Positions 49,987 through 60,496 of a stretch of DNA of 64,000 bases are shown here, in pieces. The DNA comes from Bartonella grahamii subsp. shimonis (lineage in GTDB: Bacteria > Pseudomonadota > Alphaproteobacteria > Rhizobiales > Rhizobiaceae). The stretch lies in contig NZ_CP123961.1 in the NCBI RefSeq assembly GCF_036327415.1, positions 1,240,001 through 1,304,000 on the forward strand. Direction: 5' to 3'. Every line of letters begins with the position of its first letter. Position 1 is the first letter of the stretch. Under the pieces are notes generated by a model. The model worked only from the letters and a program-made list of their open reading frames with translations, was not told the origin of the DNA and searched no databases. Made by a program: the position numbers and the translations under genes.

Positions 49987-50799
49987 TTAAAATTCATCGT
50001 TCAATCCCAAAACATCGAGCATTGAATAAAGGCCGCTTTCATGATTTTTTGCCCACAAAGCTGCTTTTAACGCGCCATTGGCAAAGATAGAGCGTTCTTG
50101 CGCTGTATGTGAAAGAACAATGCGTTCATGGGAACCGGCAAAAATGACACTGTGTTCTCCAACAACTGTTCCACCACGTAAACAAGAAAAGCCAATGGAG
50201 CCTTTTTCGCGTTTACCTATATAACCGTTGCGTTCGTTGATACGCACATCTTGCAGCATAACATTGCGTCCTTCAGCTGCTGCTTGGCCAAGAAGAAGAG
50301 CTGTTCCAGAAGGGGCATCAACTTTGTTAGCATGATGCATTTCATAAACTTCGATATCAAAATCATCGGCTTTTAATGCTTTAGCGGCTTTCTTTACAAG
50401 GTTGACTAAAAGATTTATTCCAAGGCTCATATTTCCGGATTTGACAATTGTTGTATATTTCGCAAAATCTGCAATTTTTTCTTCTTCTGTTTTGCTAAAT
50501 CCTGTGGTGCCAATAATATGGACAAGGCTTTTTTGAGCAGCATAGTTAGCATAAAGAATACTGGCTTCTGGTTGTGAAAAATCTAAGATACCTTCTGTGT
50601 TAGAAAAGGCATTTTCAGGATCGTCAGTAATACCAATCCCAAGAGAATCTGAACCAATTAAGGCACTGGCATCTTTTCCTACAAATGGTGAGCCTTTGCG
50701 TACAAGAACAGCACAAAGCTCTACATCTCTCCTCTGCTGGATTGCTGTAATGAGTTCACGTCCCATTCTTCCATTTGCACCAACAACTGTAAGGCGCAT
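49987..50799 (-). CDS. dapB: 4-hydroxy-tetrahydrodipicolinate reductase
   Basis: DapB reduces the cyclic precursor to tetrahydrodipicolinate in lysine and diaminopimelate synthesis. The start at 50799 ([16 protein letters not shown]) follows an AAGGAG site and gives 270 residues; an upstream frame start would add 8 residues of no value. The NAD(P)H loop is VVGANGRMG, the catalytic pair is in [20 protein letters not shown], and [17 protein letters not shown] follows. It is probably co-transcribed with gpmA. Confidence 0.96.
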   Translation of the reverse strand: MRLTVVGANGRMGRELITAIQQRRDVELCAVLVRKGSPFVGKDASALIGSDSLGIGITDDPENAFSNTEGILDFSQPEASILYANYAAQKSLVHIIGTTGFSKTEEEKIADFAKYTTIVKSGNMSLGINLLVNLVKKAAKALKADDFDIEVYEMHHANKVDAPSGTALLLGQAAAEGRNVMLQDVRINERNGYIGKREKGSIGFSCLRGGTVVGEHSVIFAGSHERIVLSHTAQERSIFANGALKAALWAKNHESGLYSMLDVLGLNDEF

Positions 50800-52049
50800 T
50801 CTTATCTCCTTATGATATTTCACTGGTCAGTATAGGTAAATTCTTGCCTTCTTTCCAATGGTTCTTTTTCTTTATAGAAAAATTTTTTTCCCGCTTTAAT
50901 TTATCTTGTTGCGCTATAAAACACTGTCGTTTAGAGCAAGTGATTAAGATCTACAAATTTATATAGAGATGCTTTTCGTTAGAGTGTGTGATGAATATTA
51001 CTAAGTAAGTTTTGCATATGAAACTTAATGGAGCTTGTGTATTATTTTACGTTTTTGTTTCTTTCGTCCTTTAAGAGGGGAGCGTTCTTCATGTAAAACA
51101 AGATCTCCCAAAAAATACACCTATGTTGTCAATTCATGCGCTTGTCTTAAAGAAATATTTCTCAATACCTCTAAACTTATTTTATGATAGTGCTCGTGAG
51201 TGGTATCACGAGAGAGTATCCATGAATAATATAAAATCTATTCTGTGCTACTATCTTTATGCTTCATAAAAGAGCAAATCAGCACTATCATACGTTTTGT
51301 TAGCCTTTAATGTTTTAACAATCCTTGGCACTTAGGCATTTTCATTCTTTTCTTTAATATTTTTTCACGCATCAATTCTATTTGTGATGCATAAGAAAGC
51401 GATTTTGATTGTTTTAAATGTGATGAAGGTAATGAGAAAAAGGTATTTTGAATTGACGATTCAAGTTAAAAAAAAACGATTATTTATCATTTTATATCAA
51501 TATGTTATCCATAAATAAAATCACGTAAAAAAGGGGGGGAACAAGGGACGAACAAGAAGTTGGATTGTTTACACATAAAAGTTGGTCAGATTCTTCATCT
51601 TTTAGGAAAGTCAGTTGAAAAAATTGTTATGTCGCAAAAACTCATAATGAGGCTTTGCTTATTATAGAGCAAATAGTATATATGTTATGTAATGCATTTT
51701 TTCATATATTAGGGAAAATGGAGGATAACTTGCGTTAAGTATTGTTATTTTATTTGCCTAGCTTCCAATGATGCTACAGCTCTTGTATTTAAAGAGAGTC
51801 TTTAAAATCCTTTCTTAAATACTTTTTATTCCTATGCTAATCTTTTTTGTGACTCGATGAGAAAGTGATTTTTTAATGCATTATAAGGGGGGTGAAATAA
51901 GAAAATATTATGGTGGGGTCTTATTCTCTGTTTAATATAATTATAAATCAATGTATTATTGTATTGTTTATACGCATGCATAAAAATTCATAAACCTATA
52001 AATATCCTTTAAATAAAATATCGCTTTTACTTTTGTTTGTGAGAAAAGG
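50800..52049. other. Gene-poor region between dapB and fzlA
   Basis: About 1.25 kb with no intact gene. It contains an integrase scar on the - strand (51025-51339). On the + strand near 51555-51690 a short coding-like stretch reads EVGLFTHKSWSDSSSF and, after a stop, VAKTHNEALLIIEQIVYML; I do not recognise it. The rest is AT-rich. Confidence 0.5.
51025..51339 (-). pseudogene. Integrase N-terminal scar 2 (DUF4102-type, degenerate)
   Basis: On the - strand the pieces in order are: an ATG followed by LSAKDC, TLKANKTYDSADLLF, KHKDSSTE, YYIIHGY, VLRNISLRQAHELTT, a TAG, and VLHEERSPLKGRKKQKRK with a stop at 51025. They align in order with the fragment at 62.66 kb (KYSDGAGLLLHKRKDGG, YRYTIHGRRR, GLRNVSLKNT, VLHEGRDPIKEREKQK). 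It is the same integrase N-terminal domain. As in the other copies, homology stops a few residues after the KQK motif. Confidence 0.7.
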
Positions 52050-52742
52050 CTAGAAATCAAGATCTGCATAGTGAGCACTTGCAACAATTCCTCGGACGCG
52101 ATCTGTTAAAAGAGAACGAAAAGAAGGGCGTGATTTAATTCTCATATACCAGTCTTTGGCAGCAGGAGATTGTTCCCAGTCAATTTCCCCCAGAAAGTCA
52201 AGTACAGAAATAGAGGCTGCTGCTGCTAGGTCTGCATAGGATAAGGCAGAACCGACTAAGCTATCGCGAGAAGCACAGAGCCAATTGAGATAGTTCATAT
52301 GTGGTAAAATATTGGCACGTGCATTGCGTAAAATTTGTGAATTAGGAGCACCACCACCAATGGCAAGTGGCATTTCACGTTTATGAATTCGTTCTCGTAC
52401 AATATGGCGCGTTGCTTCATTTTCGAATTTATTTAAAAACCAGTCATTGAGCCGGCGTACTTCCGCACGATCTAAAGGATTTTCCGGAAAGAGCTTATTT
52501 TCTTGTCGTAAACTTCCATGTGTTTCGTCTAAATATTCACAGATAACAAGAGGGCCTGATAATGGAACCTCGTGTTCATCGAGAAAAACAGGAACATGAC
52601 CAGCGGGATTGAGGGCTAGAAATTCGTGTCTTCTTGCCCATTCATATTCCTCAATCAGTTGAGTGGTTACACCATATTCCCCAAGAATGAGGCGTATGAA
52701 GCGCGAGGCAGCGGATAGGGGAGAATGAAAAAGTGTCAGCAT
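52050..52742 (-). CDS. fzlA: FzlA-like GST-fold cell-division protein
   Basis: A 230-residue glutathione-S-transferase-fold protein. The N-terminal thioredoxin-like domain starts MLTLFHSPLSAASRFIRLIL and contains ALNPAGHVPVFLDEHEVPLS; the helical C-terminal domain has SALSYADLAAAASISVLDFL. The pattern VKSRPSFRxLLTDRVRGI-type ending with a final ADLDF (here IKSRPSFRSLLTDRVRG and YADLDF) is that of FzlA, which binds FtsZ and is needed for division in Caulobacter. A plain detoxifying GST is less likely because of this conserved tail. It is the last gene of the run downstream of engB. Confidence 0.8.
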   Translation of the reverse strand: MLTLFHSPLSAASRFIRLILGEYGVTTQLIEEYEWARRHEFLALNPAGHVPVFLDEHEVPLSGPLVICEYLDETHGSLRQENKLFPENPLDRAEVRRLNDWFLNKFENEATRHIVRERIHKREMPLAIGGGAPNSQILRNARANILPHMNYLNWLCASRDSLVGSALSYADLAAAASISVLDFLGEIDWEQSPAAKDWYMRIKSRPSFRSLLTDRVRGIVASAHYADLDF

Positions 52743-52880
52743 AATTTACACTATCAGATAGAGTTGATGAGAATTCTTTCAAGTAATCATTTTTATAAAG
52801 ATGCTTGACTAGAAGTACAAGATCATTAGCAGCTGCTAGCAATTATAATTAATAAATTGTTAACAATAGGAATTGTTCTC

Positions 52881-53525
52881 TTATGCAATGGTTTGCAAAA
52901 TGGCAGCACGTAATTCTTCTAAACCGAGAGCTTTTTCTGAAGAGGTTACAAGAATCTCAGGATAAGCTGCTGGACGTTTGAGAAGCTTTCTTTGTGTGCT
53001 CATAATTAATTTTTCCAAGGCATTTGATTTGATTTTATCGCTTTTTGTCAAAACAATTTGATAAGAAACGGCTGCTTTATCAAGGAGAGTAAGAACATCT
53101 TCATCATTATTTTTGATTCCGTGCCGTGAATCAATCAAGATATATACACGTTTTAACGTTGTGCGCCCCCGTAAATAGCTAAAAATCAAATTTGTCCACG
53201 CATCAACCAGATTTTTAGGAGCAGCAGCAAAACCATAACCAGGCATATCTATTAATGCTAGAGGGGGAATATCTCCTAGTTGCCCACTGAAGCCATCGGG
53301 GACAAAATAATTAAGCTCTTGGGTCCGTCCTGGAGTATTGGAGGTACGTGCTAAGCTTTTTTGTTGGACGAGTGCGTTGATTAAAGATGATTTTCCAACA
53401 TTGGAACGTCCTGCAAATGCAATTTCTGGTGGTCCTTCAGGGGGGAGATAGCGTATTGCTGGTACACCACGAATAAAAATCCATTTGCGAGAAAAAATTC
53501 CAGAAAGGGAAGAAGCTCTAGTCAT
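52881..53525 (-). CDS. engB: Ribosome biogenesis GTPase EngB (YihA/YsxC)
   Basis: A 214-residue GTPase needed for large-subunit ribosome assembly and linked to division in other bacteria. GTP-binding motifs are G1 [15 protein letters not shown]3 in [13 protein letters not shown], and G4 TKSDK in [11 protein letters not shown]. It abuts yidC (its start directly follows the yidC stop), as in other Rhizobiales where rpmH, rnpA, yidC and engB form one transcription unit. Confidence 0.96.
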   Translation of the reverse strand: MTRASSLSGIFSRKWIFIRGVPAIRYLPPEGPPEIAFAGRSNVGKSSLINALVQQKSLARTSNTPGRTQELNYFVPDGFSGQLGDIPPLALIDMPGYGFAAAPKNLVDAWTNLIFSYLRGRTTLKRVYILIDSRHGIKNNDEDVLTLLDKAAVSYQIVLTKSDKIKSNALEKLIMSTQRKLLKRPAAYPEILVTSSEKALGLEELRAAILQTIA

Positions 53526-55358
53526 TCATGCACTTTTTTTAGGTGACCTTCTCCACATGACTTTCAGATTATCAAAAAGCTCAATTTTAACTCCTTGGCG
53601 CTTCATCATGATTCCTTGCTGAATGATTGATAATATATTGTTCCATGCCCAATAGATGACGAGACCAACAGGGAAAGAGGCGAGCATAAAAGTAAAGACA
53701 ACAGGCATCCATGTGAATATCATCGCTTGGGTTTGGTCTTGAGGAGCGGGATTCATACGCATTTGTAAAAACATCGTTATTCCCATAATCAAAGGCCATG
53801 CACCAATCATAAGAAATGTTGGCGTTGTATATGGCAAGAGACCAAACAAGTTAAAAAGAGAAGTTGGATCGGGTGCTGCTAAATCTTTAATCCAGCCAAA
53901 GAAAGGGGCATGGCGCATTTCAATGGTAATATAGAGAACTTTATAAAGAGCAAAGAATATTGGGAATTGAACCAACATTGGCCAACAACCTGCAAGGGGA
54001 TTAATTTTTTCGGTTTTATATAGTTCTATTATTGCTTGTTGTTGTTTGGTTCGGTCATCGGGATATTTTTCTTTTATTTCTAGCAACCGCGGCTGTAAAA
54101 GCTTCATGCGTGCCATAGATTTATAAGATTTATTGGCTAGAGGGAAAAGAAGAGTTTTTAAGAGCACAGTGACAAGAAGGATGGCGATACCAAAGTTTCC
54201 TGTTTGTTTATAAAGAATATCAATGAGAGAGAACATTGGTTTGGTGATGAAATCAAACCAACCCCAATCAATTAAAAGAGCAAACTTTTTGATTTTTAAG
54301 TCATTTTGATAGTTATTAATAATTTCAACCTGTTTTGCACCAGCAAAAAGACGATTTGTAATAGTTTTTGTTTCATTTGGGGCAATCGTTAAAAGCGATC
54401 CTAGCAAGTCAGACTGATAATGAGTTTGCAAACGATCAAAATAAATAAAACGGCTTGTATATTCTTTATTTTGCGGGGGAATAACTGCTACAGCCCAATA
54501 TTTATCGGTAATACCAATCCAACCTCCTGTCACTTTGGAGAAAGTCATACTCTTTTGCCCATTATCAGGATTTGGGTCAAGCTCCGCTAAGGTTTTATAT
54601 TTTTCAGTTTTGAGCGAATCTCCAGCAATACCTATCATACCTTCATGAAGTAAATAGGTTGCATTTGTATGTTCTGGTGGTGCTGCACGTGCAACGCGGG
54701 CATAGGATGAGAGATATATTGGTTGATCACTTTCATTGCTGATAGAATCTTCGATGGTAAACATGAAATGATCATCAACAGAAAGGATACGCCGGAAGAT
54801 TTGTCCCTGCCCATTATTATAAATTAAAGTGATGGGTGTTGAAGGGGTCAGAATTGTATTGTTTCCCTCTATTTGCCATTGTGTATCCGATTGTGGCAAG
54901 GCTTTTGCTGGTAAAGACGCACTTGTAAAACCAAATTCAGCAAGGTAGGTCGTTTTGAAACCTCTAGGATTCAGCAAATCGATTTCCGGTGATTTTTTAT
55001 CGACTGTTAAACGATATTTTTTGAGGTGAAGATCATCAAATTGTGCACCAACAAGATTAATAGAGCCTTCCAGTTCATTGGTTTTGATCGCAATACGCTC
55101 TGTTTTGGCCAATACAGCTTTCCGGATTTCAGGTGTCATTGGCTGTTCGATGATAGATGTTGCTTGATGCGTTGAGCTATCATTAGAAAAATTCGTCGTG
55201 GTAGTAGAAAGGGCTGATTGTTGTTTTGACAATTGCTGTGTGATGACTTGTTGTTTTTGTAACTTTGCTTGTTTGGGAGCAACATGAAGAAATTGCCATG
55301 CGATGAGCACTACGAAAGATAAGCCAATAGCGATAAAGAAATTGCGGTTATATTCCAT
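53526..55358 (-). CDS. yidC: Membrane protein insertase YidC
   Basis: YidC inserts and folds inner-membrane proteins, alone or with SecYEG. The 610-residue protein has an N-terminal signal anchor ([20 protein letters not shown]), a periplasmic domain to about 360, and the conserved core with about five helices, including [20 protein letters not shown] and [20 protein letters not shown]. The conserved arginine of the substrate groove is expected in the first core helix region. Its start overlaps the rnpA stop by 11 bases. Confidence 0.97.
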   Translation of the reverse strand: MEYNRNFFIAIGLSFVVLIAWQFLHVAPKQAKLQKQQVITQQLSKQQSALSTTTTNFSNDSSTHQATSIIEQPMTPEIRKAVLAKTERIAIKTNELEGSINLVGAQFDDLHLKKYRLTVDKKSPEIDLLNPRGFKTTYLAEFGFTSASLPAKALPQSDTQWQIEGNNTILTPSTPITLIYNNGQGQIFRRILSVDDHFMFTIEDSISNESDQPIYLSSYARVARAAPPEHTNATYLLHEGMIGIAGDSLKTEKYKTLAELDPNPDNGQKSMTFSKVTGGWIGITDKYWAVAVIPPQNKEYTSRFIYFDRLQTHYQSDLLGSLLTIAPNETKTITNRLFAGAKQVEIINNYQNDLKIKKFALLIDWGWFDFITKPMFSLIDILYKQTGNFGIAILLVTVLLKTLLFPLANKSYKSMARMKLLQPRLLEIKEKYPDDRTKQQQAIIELYKTEKINPLAGCWPMLVQFPIFFALYKVLYITIEMRHAPFFGWIKDLAAPDPTSLFNLFGLLPYTTPTFLMIGAWPLIMGITMFLQMRMNPAPQDQTQAMIFTWMPVVFTFMLASFPVGLVIYWAWNNILSIIQQGIMMKRQGVKIELFDNLKVMWRRSPKKSA

Positions 55359-55737
55359 CCGTACACCCTTGTTGTTGTTGATGTTTTATTTTTGGTTTTA
55401 TTCGCCGATTTAACTCACTAATCAAGGATGTAAAAGGCGCATGTAACGCATCACGATACGCTACAATGACATAGTCTGTTCCTGCTTCCATGTGGTTTGT
55501 TACACCAACTCTTACGGCTTCACGCAAGCGCCTTTTGATACGATTACGTTGCACAGCATTACCGTTTTTACGGGTAACAGTAAAGCCTACACGTGCAACA
55601 AGAGAATCTTTTCTTTTAGTTGTTTGTTCACGAGATTTAACTTCGAGCAAAAATAAAGGACCACGTCGTTTTTCTCCTGTACGGACAGCCAAAAAGTCTG
55701 CTCTTTTGCGAATACGGCAGGGATGTTTTTTCTTCAT
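55348..55737 (-). CDS. rnpA: Ribonuclease P protein component
   Basis: RnpA is the protein subunit of RNase P, which matures tRNA 5' ends. I place the start at ATG 55737 ([20 protein letters not shown], 129 residues), because an upstream frame adds only 12 unlikely residues. The RNR signature is in [19 protein letters not shown]. The protein is very basic, as expected. It lies between rpmH and yidC. Confidence 0.93.
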   Translation of the reverse strand: MKKKHPCRIRKRADFLAVRTGEKRRGPLFLLEVKSREQTTKRKDSLVARVGFTVTRKNGNAVQRNRIKRRLREAVRVGVTNHMEAGTDYVIVAYRDALHAPFTSLISELNRRIKPKIKHQQQQGCTDGI

Positions 55738-55854
55738 AAAAGAATATTTCGCAATTTCACTAAATGCCTGCAAGCAGGCATTAGAGGTTTACAACAAAAG
55801 TTTCACAACGAAGAAATGGTGAGCAACCCTCAACGGTTGTGAAAATTTAAATGG

Positions 55855-55989
55855 TTAAGCAGAGAGCCGCTTACGTCCACGAGCACGTCTTGCAGCAATA
55901 ACTTTACGTCCTCCAGCTGTGGCCATGCGTGCACGAAACCCATGGCGGCGTTTACGGACAAGTTTAGAGGGTTGGTAAGTACGTTTCAT
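55855..55989 (-). CDS. rpmH: 50S ribosomal protein L34
   Basis: A 44-residue basic protein missed by ORF length cut-offs. It reads [20 protein letters not shown] at the start and ends [10 protein letters not shown], the invariant L34 sequence. It is the first gene of the rpmH-rnpA-yidC-engB unit. The 570-base region upstream is expected to hold its promoter. Confidence 0.97.
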   Translation of the reverse strand: MKRTYQPSKLVRKRRHGFRARMATAGGRKVIAARRARGRKRLSA

Positions 55990-56578
55990 TTATTTAAATA
56001 CCGCGGAGTGCGGCCCTTCTTAATCTTTGTTTTATGAGTAGTTATGCGCGAGAGGAACAATTTTATCCTATCATACGGCTGTTAATCCATAAGGAAAAAT
56101 ATAAAAAAAGTCAATCTTAGATTGTTTTTCTATCTCTTGAAAGAATACAAAACACCTTATAACTGTCTGTAATACTTTTTTTGCGATACTGTAAGAGTGT
56201 CAGAGAATAACGATTGAGTCTACAGAAAATAAATAACTAGGGTGCTAAAGAATTAAAGAAAGTGTGACTGATTACTGTATGCTCAATTTAAAGCATCCTT
56301 TAATATTAAGAGTTTTTTTAAGTTTTTGTTTTTACAAAATTTTGATCAGAACATTCATTAAAGTGGTTGTAGCACAAACATGATTGGTAGGATTTTATAG
56401 CAGATTTTATGTTTGAGTTTCTTTATTTAAGGATGGTTTCATATTTTAAAGAGATAAGATATAAATAATTTATACTTTATAATTCTGAGTAAAGTAAAAA
56501 ATTATAAGGTGATGAACCTGTAAGTATTTTTCGTTCTTATGCTTGTATTTGCTGGTATTTTTATAGAGAGGAAAGAAC
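55990..56578. other. Divergent intergenic region rpmH / mrp
   Basis: About 590 bases between two divergently transcribed genes, AT-rich and without a reading frame. It should carry the promoters for the ribosomal-protein unit and for mrp. A TTGACT box lies on the - strand at about 56110, but a matching -10 box is weak. Confidence 0.5.
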
Positions 56579-57640
56579 GTGGATCCGATCACAAGTGAGG
56601 CTATCCGCAACGTATTACGTAAAATCGAAGGGCCAGATCTTGAAAGCGATATTGTGTCGTTGGGGCTTCTTTCAGAAATATTGATTACTGATGGAAAGGT
56701 TTTTTTTTCCATTACAGTTCCTGATGGACGTGTGCAAGAATGGGAATCATTGCGCCGTTCTGCTGAAAAGATGGTATGTGCTTTGGAGGGAGTGGAATCT
56801 GTTTTTATCACACTTACGGCAGAAAAAACAACAAAGGCAGCACCTAAACGGAGAGCAAATCTCTTACCTATCAAAATGCCCATAGAAGGCGTGCGGCATG
56901 TAATTGCTGTTGCTTCTGGAAAAGGGGGGGTCGGAAAATCTACGATGGCAATAAATATCGCCTTAGCTTTACAAGATTCTGGTTTCAAGACGGGGGTGAT
57001 GGATGCAGATATTTATGGGCCATCTTTGCCACGTTTGACAGGACTTGTTAATCAAAAACCACAGCTCATTGGAGAAAAAAAAATTCAACCTCTTGAAAAG
57101 TTCGGACTTAAATTGATGTCGATGGGTTTTTTGGTTGAGGAAGAAAAGCCGGTAGTATGGCGTGGTCCTATGGTTATGGCAGCTGTAACGCAATTGTTAC
57201 GAGATGTTGTATGGGGGCCTCTGGACGTTTTAGTCGTTGATATGCCACCCGGTACAGGGGATGCACAATTAACGCTTGCCCAACAGATACAATTAACAGG
57301 TGCGTTGGTTGTCTCTACGCCTCAAGATCTTGCTTTAGTGGATGCGCGTAAAGCAATAGAAATGTTCATGAAAGTCAATGTTCCTATTTTAGGACTCATT
57401 GAGAATATGAGTTATTTTATCGCTCCTGATACGGGAAAACACTATGATATTTTTGGCTATGGTGGTGCACGGGCAGAAGCGGAACGTCGAGAAGTCCCTT
57501 TCTTAGCGGAAATACCGCTTGATGCAGCTTTACGATCTTCTTCAGATGAGGGGATCCCTATTTTTGTTGCTCAGTCTAGTAAAGAGCATACTAAACTGTA
57601 TCGTAAAATTGTTGATCAAATAAAAAATCAACTCTTTTGA
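56579..57640 (+). CDS. mrp: Mrp/NBP35-family iron-sulfur carrier P-loop ATPase
   Basis: A 353-residue Mrp (ApbC) protein that carries Fe-S clusters to target enzymes. The start is GTG 56579 after AGAGAGGAAAG. Residues about 1-85 are a MIP18/DUF59 domain. The deviant Walker A is VASGKGGVGKSTMAIN and the ATPase domain contains VVDMPPGTGDAQLTLAQQ. Many relatives have a CxxC pair for the bridging cluster near the C terminus. Here that site reads SYFIAPDTGKHYDIFG with no cysteine, as in several other alphaproteobacterial members by my recollection. Confidence 0.9.
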   Translation: MDPITSEAIRNVLRKIEGPDLESDIVSLGLLSEILITDGKVFFSITVPDGRVQEWESLRRSAEKMVCALEGVESVFITLTAEKTTKAAPKRRANLLPIKMPIEGVRHVIAVASGKGGVGKSTMAINIALALQDSGFKTGVMDADIYGPSLPRLTGLVNQKPQLIGEKKIQPLEKFGLKLMSMGFLVEEEKPVVWRGPMVMAAVTQLLRDVVWGPLDVLVVDMPPGTGDAQLTLAQQIQLTGALVVSTPQDLALVDARKAIEMFMKVNVPILGLIENMSYFIAPDTGKHYDIFGYGGARAEAERREVPFLAEIPLDAALRSSSDEGIPIFVAQSSKEHTKLYRKIVDQIKNQLF

Positions 57641-58027
57641 ATGGGGATTATGTAAGAGAGTTTATTAAAACACAATCATGAAAGACATAAAAATAGTTGC
57701 CTCTTTGTAAGGGGAAGTTTTGATGTGAGAGTGGAGTATATAGCTTAAATAAATAAAAAATTATTCATTGCGTTCGGATAACCTGAAGGGGAAGCAAATT
57801 GAAGAGCTAGAGCCATGAGGTAGAAAAAATATCGATATTGAGGCTAAAAGAAGAAGACAGAAAATAAAAATGAAAAATTGTAAAAAGTTGTAAAAAATAT
57901 TTTAACAATCAATTATTTTCATAAAATGGTATTTTTTTCAGGTATAAAAAAGCATTTTTCGATGGGAGTTTTTTTGATATAAATCTCAACACTTAGCCCT
58001 TTTTTATTAAGATTATAAAAATGTTGG
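57641..58027. other. Intergenic region mrp / proC, no gene seen
   Basis: About 390 bases between convergent genes. No reading frame, RNA gene or convincing terminator was found. Stops are dense in all frames. Confidence 0.5.
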
Positions 58028-58819
58028 TCAAGTCTTTTTAGAAGCATTCATTTTTTGCAAAGTAGCCGCAAGAGCCGTTCTTAAAGCATTTTTTCCTCCT
58101 TGATGAGAAAAGTAATTTGATAAAAATTCATTTGTTCCCCCCTTTGTTGAAAACTCTTTTTCAAGCAGTGCAAAATCGGGAGATACAGAACAATTCGTTG
58201 TTATAATTTTACGCATTTCATCCGTAAGATTTCCAAACATCATGGTAAGAAATTCTGCTGATTGCTGTTTTTTTAACCCTTGTGTTATAAACCATTGATG
58301 GGCTGTTTCTATAAAATTAAAATATACTCCCATCAGAGAACCAGCTGTCATAAAAAGATTAAACTGCTCTTCCTTATCTAGCACCAATGTGCCCCCCAAA
58401 GCATCAAATAAAGTGCGTAAAAAGGGATGATCGGGATAGATTGGTGTCAAATTTTTGCATTCTGCAACAAAAGGTAACGGAACAGCACGATAGACTTTAT
58501 GATTAATCCACTCTTCTATTTCTGCTGCTTTCGCCATAGCAAGTACGGAAATAACCAGCTGTTCTGGACGAAAATGAAGAGAGCGCAAAAGGCTTTCTGC
58601 AATTTGGTTGGGCAAGCAAAGAAAAACACAATCACTAACATCGAGCAACGCTTGGTTATTTTCAGCAATCATAACCGTATCATAAGTGTGCGAAAGGCGC
58701 TCCGCTGTTTGTGCATTGCGAGGTGAAACAATAATGGAAGAAACATCAAAGGTGCTTGTCATTAAGCCATTCACCATTGAAGCACTGATTGTACCTGTTC
58801 CCAAAAAGCCAAGTTTCAT
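58028..58819 (-). CDS. proC: Pyrroline-5-carboxylate reductase family protein
   Basis: A 263-residue NAD(P)-dependent reductase of the ProC family, the last step of proline synthesis. The nucleotide loop is LGFLGTGTISASMVNGL. The middle contains DCVFLCLPNQIAESLLRSL. The C-terminal domain is more divergent than in E. coli ProC, with no clear copy of the usual AGMTPGG-like stretch; instead KEFSTKGGTNEFLSNYF is present. It is most likely a functional or second-type ProC; another substrate is possible. Confidence 0.75.
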   Translation of the reverse strand: MKLGFLGTGTISASMVNGLMTSTFDVSSIIVSPRNAQTAERLSHTYDTVMIAENNQALLDVSDCVFLCLPNQIAESLLRSLHFRPEQLVISVLAMAKAAEIEEWINHKVYRAVPLPFVAECKNLTPIYPDHPFLRTLFDALGGTLVLDKEEQFNLFMTAGSLMGVYFNFIETAHQWFITQGLKKQQSAEFLTMMFGNLTDEMRKIITTNCSVSPDFALLEKEFSTKGGTNEFLSNYFSHQGGKNALRTALAATLQKMNASKKT

Positions 58820-58875
58820 TTCTATTTCACAGTTTTATATTTTAAAAAGAATTTCAATCAATATCTTCAAGTGTT

Positions 58876-59121
58876 TTAACTAACATAAACGCTAATTGAA
58901 GAAGCAACACATAACATAGCAAAAATAATCAAGCCCAAATAGATTTTTGGCTTGTCAAAGAGAACGGCAAAAGCAGAAAACCAACCAACAACAGCTGCGG
59001 CTAATGCAAATAAAAAACCTGGTTTATTCATAAGCACAATATGCATTGCCATTAAACCACCAATAATCAGCGCTCCAAAAACAATGAGTAAACCTGTTGC
59101 AAACTTTTCATAATCATCCAT
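58876..59121 (-). CDS. Small three-helix membrane protein
   Basis: An 81-residue membrane protein. The start at ATG 59121 (MDDYEKFATGLLIVFGALII) follows AAGGAGCG closely. A longer frame to 59175 is unlikely. Three hydrophobic segments are visible (about 9-28, 35-52 and 58-78). I do not recognise a family. It lies upstream of proC on the same strand. Confidence 0.65.
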   Translation of the reverse strand: MDDYEKFATGLLIVFGALIIGGLMAMHIVLMNKPGFLFALAAAVVGWFSAFAVLFDKPKIYLGLIIFAMLCVASSISVYVS

Positions 59122-59223
59122 ATTTCGCTCCTTATAGCGCTCAAACGGTTCACACTTTTTAACGCATATACACATAAAAACGAAACGTTTTTTATTGAGT
59201 ATGGTTAAAACGGGGGATGCCTC

Positions 59224-59616
59224 TTATTGATCAGACGTAAAAAATGCAGGGATATGCTGTGGCCAGCGCCAAGGTAAAATTGCAATCAAATCAAAGCGTA
59301 CAGACAAAAGGGCATAATCTTTTTGCCGTGCAAGCCAAATATCAGCTGCTGCCTCAATTCGCCTTTCATTCATTCGGGAAACCGCTTCCATTGCTTCAGC
59401 CAACGTTGAACGTGCTTTAACTTCAACAATTAACACAAGATTTCCACGTCGTGCAATTAAATCAATTTCACCACATTTTGTTTTAAAACGCATTTCAGCA
59501 ATATGAAACCCTTTGCAACGTAGCCACCAAGCTGCCAATTTTTCTGCACGAACCCCTCGATAAAAAGACTTTTGTCTACGTTTTTTTTGTATAGTTTTAT
59601 ACATTATTTTGCGCAT
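59224..59616 (-). CDS. yraN: YraN (UPF0102) endonuclease-like protein
   Basis: A 130-residue UPF0102 protein with a restriction-endonuclease-like fold. The conserved residues lie in [15 protein letters not shown] and [11 protein letters not shown], and the N-terminal part [17 protein letters not shown] is also typical. Function in the cell is not settled. It overlaps the 3' end of rsmI by 20 bases, a pairing common in Proteobacteria. Confidence 0.9.
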   Translation of the reverse strand: MRKIMYKTIQKKRRQKSFYRGVRAEKLAAWWLRCKGFHIAEMRFKTKCGEIDLIARRGNLVLIVEVKARSTLAEAMEAVSRMNERRIEAAADIWLARQKDYALLSVRFDLIAILPWRWPQHIPAFFTSDQ

Positions 59617-60496
59617 TTTTTAAAAAATTTAACCGCTGAAAAAGTTCCTGCTTTTTAAAACCGGTCTTTTTTGCAACAAAAGCTGCTGCTTGAGCAGCAG
59701 AATGTGTCCGTGCGCATTCTAATAGCATTTCATCAATTTCTTGATCATTCATCACATTTAAAGAAGAAGATGATTCTCCAACAAGCACAACAATTTCCCC
59801 ACGAATACGGGCTTTTTTTCTGTAATTTTCCAACAAATTCCCCAAATTGGAAACATCTACTGTTTCAAACTTCTTTGTTAATTCACGACAAATGGCAGCA
59901 GGTCGATCAGCCGAAAAAAGAGTGGCCATATCCTGTAAAGTTTCAACAAGACGATGCGGTGATTCATAAAAAATCAAAGTTGCTGGAATCTCTTTTAGTT
60001 GTTCCAACCGTTTTCGGCGCTGTAGTTTGCGCGCACTCAAAAAACCTGCAAAGAAAAAGCTATCAGTAGGAAGCCCTGTCGTAATCAGAGCAGCTAAAAG
60101 AGCGGATGCTCCAGGAATAGAAATAATTTTATGACCAGATTTACGGGCTTCTTCTACCAATCGAAATCCGGGATCAGAAATAAGTGGCGTTCCCGCGTCT
60201 GAAACAAGCGCTACTGTTTTGTTTTCTGCTAAAGCCTCTAAGAGCTTCGGACCTGCTTTTTGCGCATTATATTCATGATAGAGAAAAGTTTTTTTTTGAA
60301 TACCGTAATGTTCCAACAAAACACGTGTTACCCGCGTATCCTCACACGCTAAAATATCAACTCCTGCGAGAACTTGCAAAGCACGAAGCGTAATATCTGC
60401 AAGATTTCCGATAGGCGTTGCCACAAGATAAAGTCCTGGTTCTATAACGGGAGCAGAATAAGCATGCACACCTATAAAATATGCTTTTTTACACAT
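59597..60496 (-). CDS. rsmI: 16S rRNA 2'-O-methyltransferase RsmI
   Basis: RsmI methylates the ribose of C1402 in 16S rRNA. The 299-residue SAM-dependent enzyme shows [54 protein letters not shown] and [14 protein letters not shown], all family motifs. The N-terminal 20 residues before [14 protein letters not shown] are variable. It heads the short rsmI-yraN unit. Confidence 0.95.
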   Translation of the reverse strand: MCKKAYFIGVHAYSAPVIEPGLYLVATPIGNLADITLRALQVLAGVDILACEDTRVTRVLLEHYGIQKKTFLYHEYNAQKAGPKLLEALAENKTVALVSDAGTPLISDPGFRLVEEARKSGHKIISIPGASALLAALITTGLPTDSFFFAGFLSARKLQRRKRLEQLKEIPATLIFYESPHRLVETLQDMATLFSADRPAAICRELTKKFETVDVSNLGNLLENYRKKARIRGEIVVLVGESSSSLNVMNDQEIDEMLLECARTHSAAQAAAFVAKKTGFKKQELFQRLNFLKNAQNNV

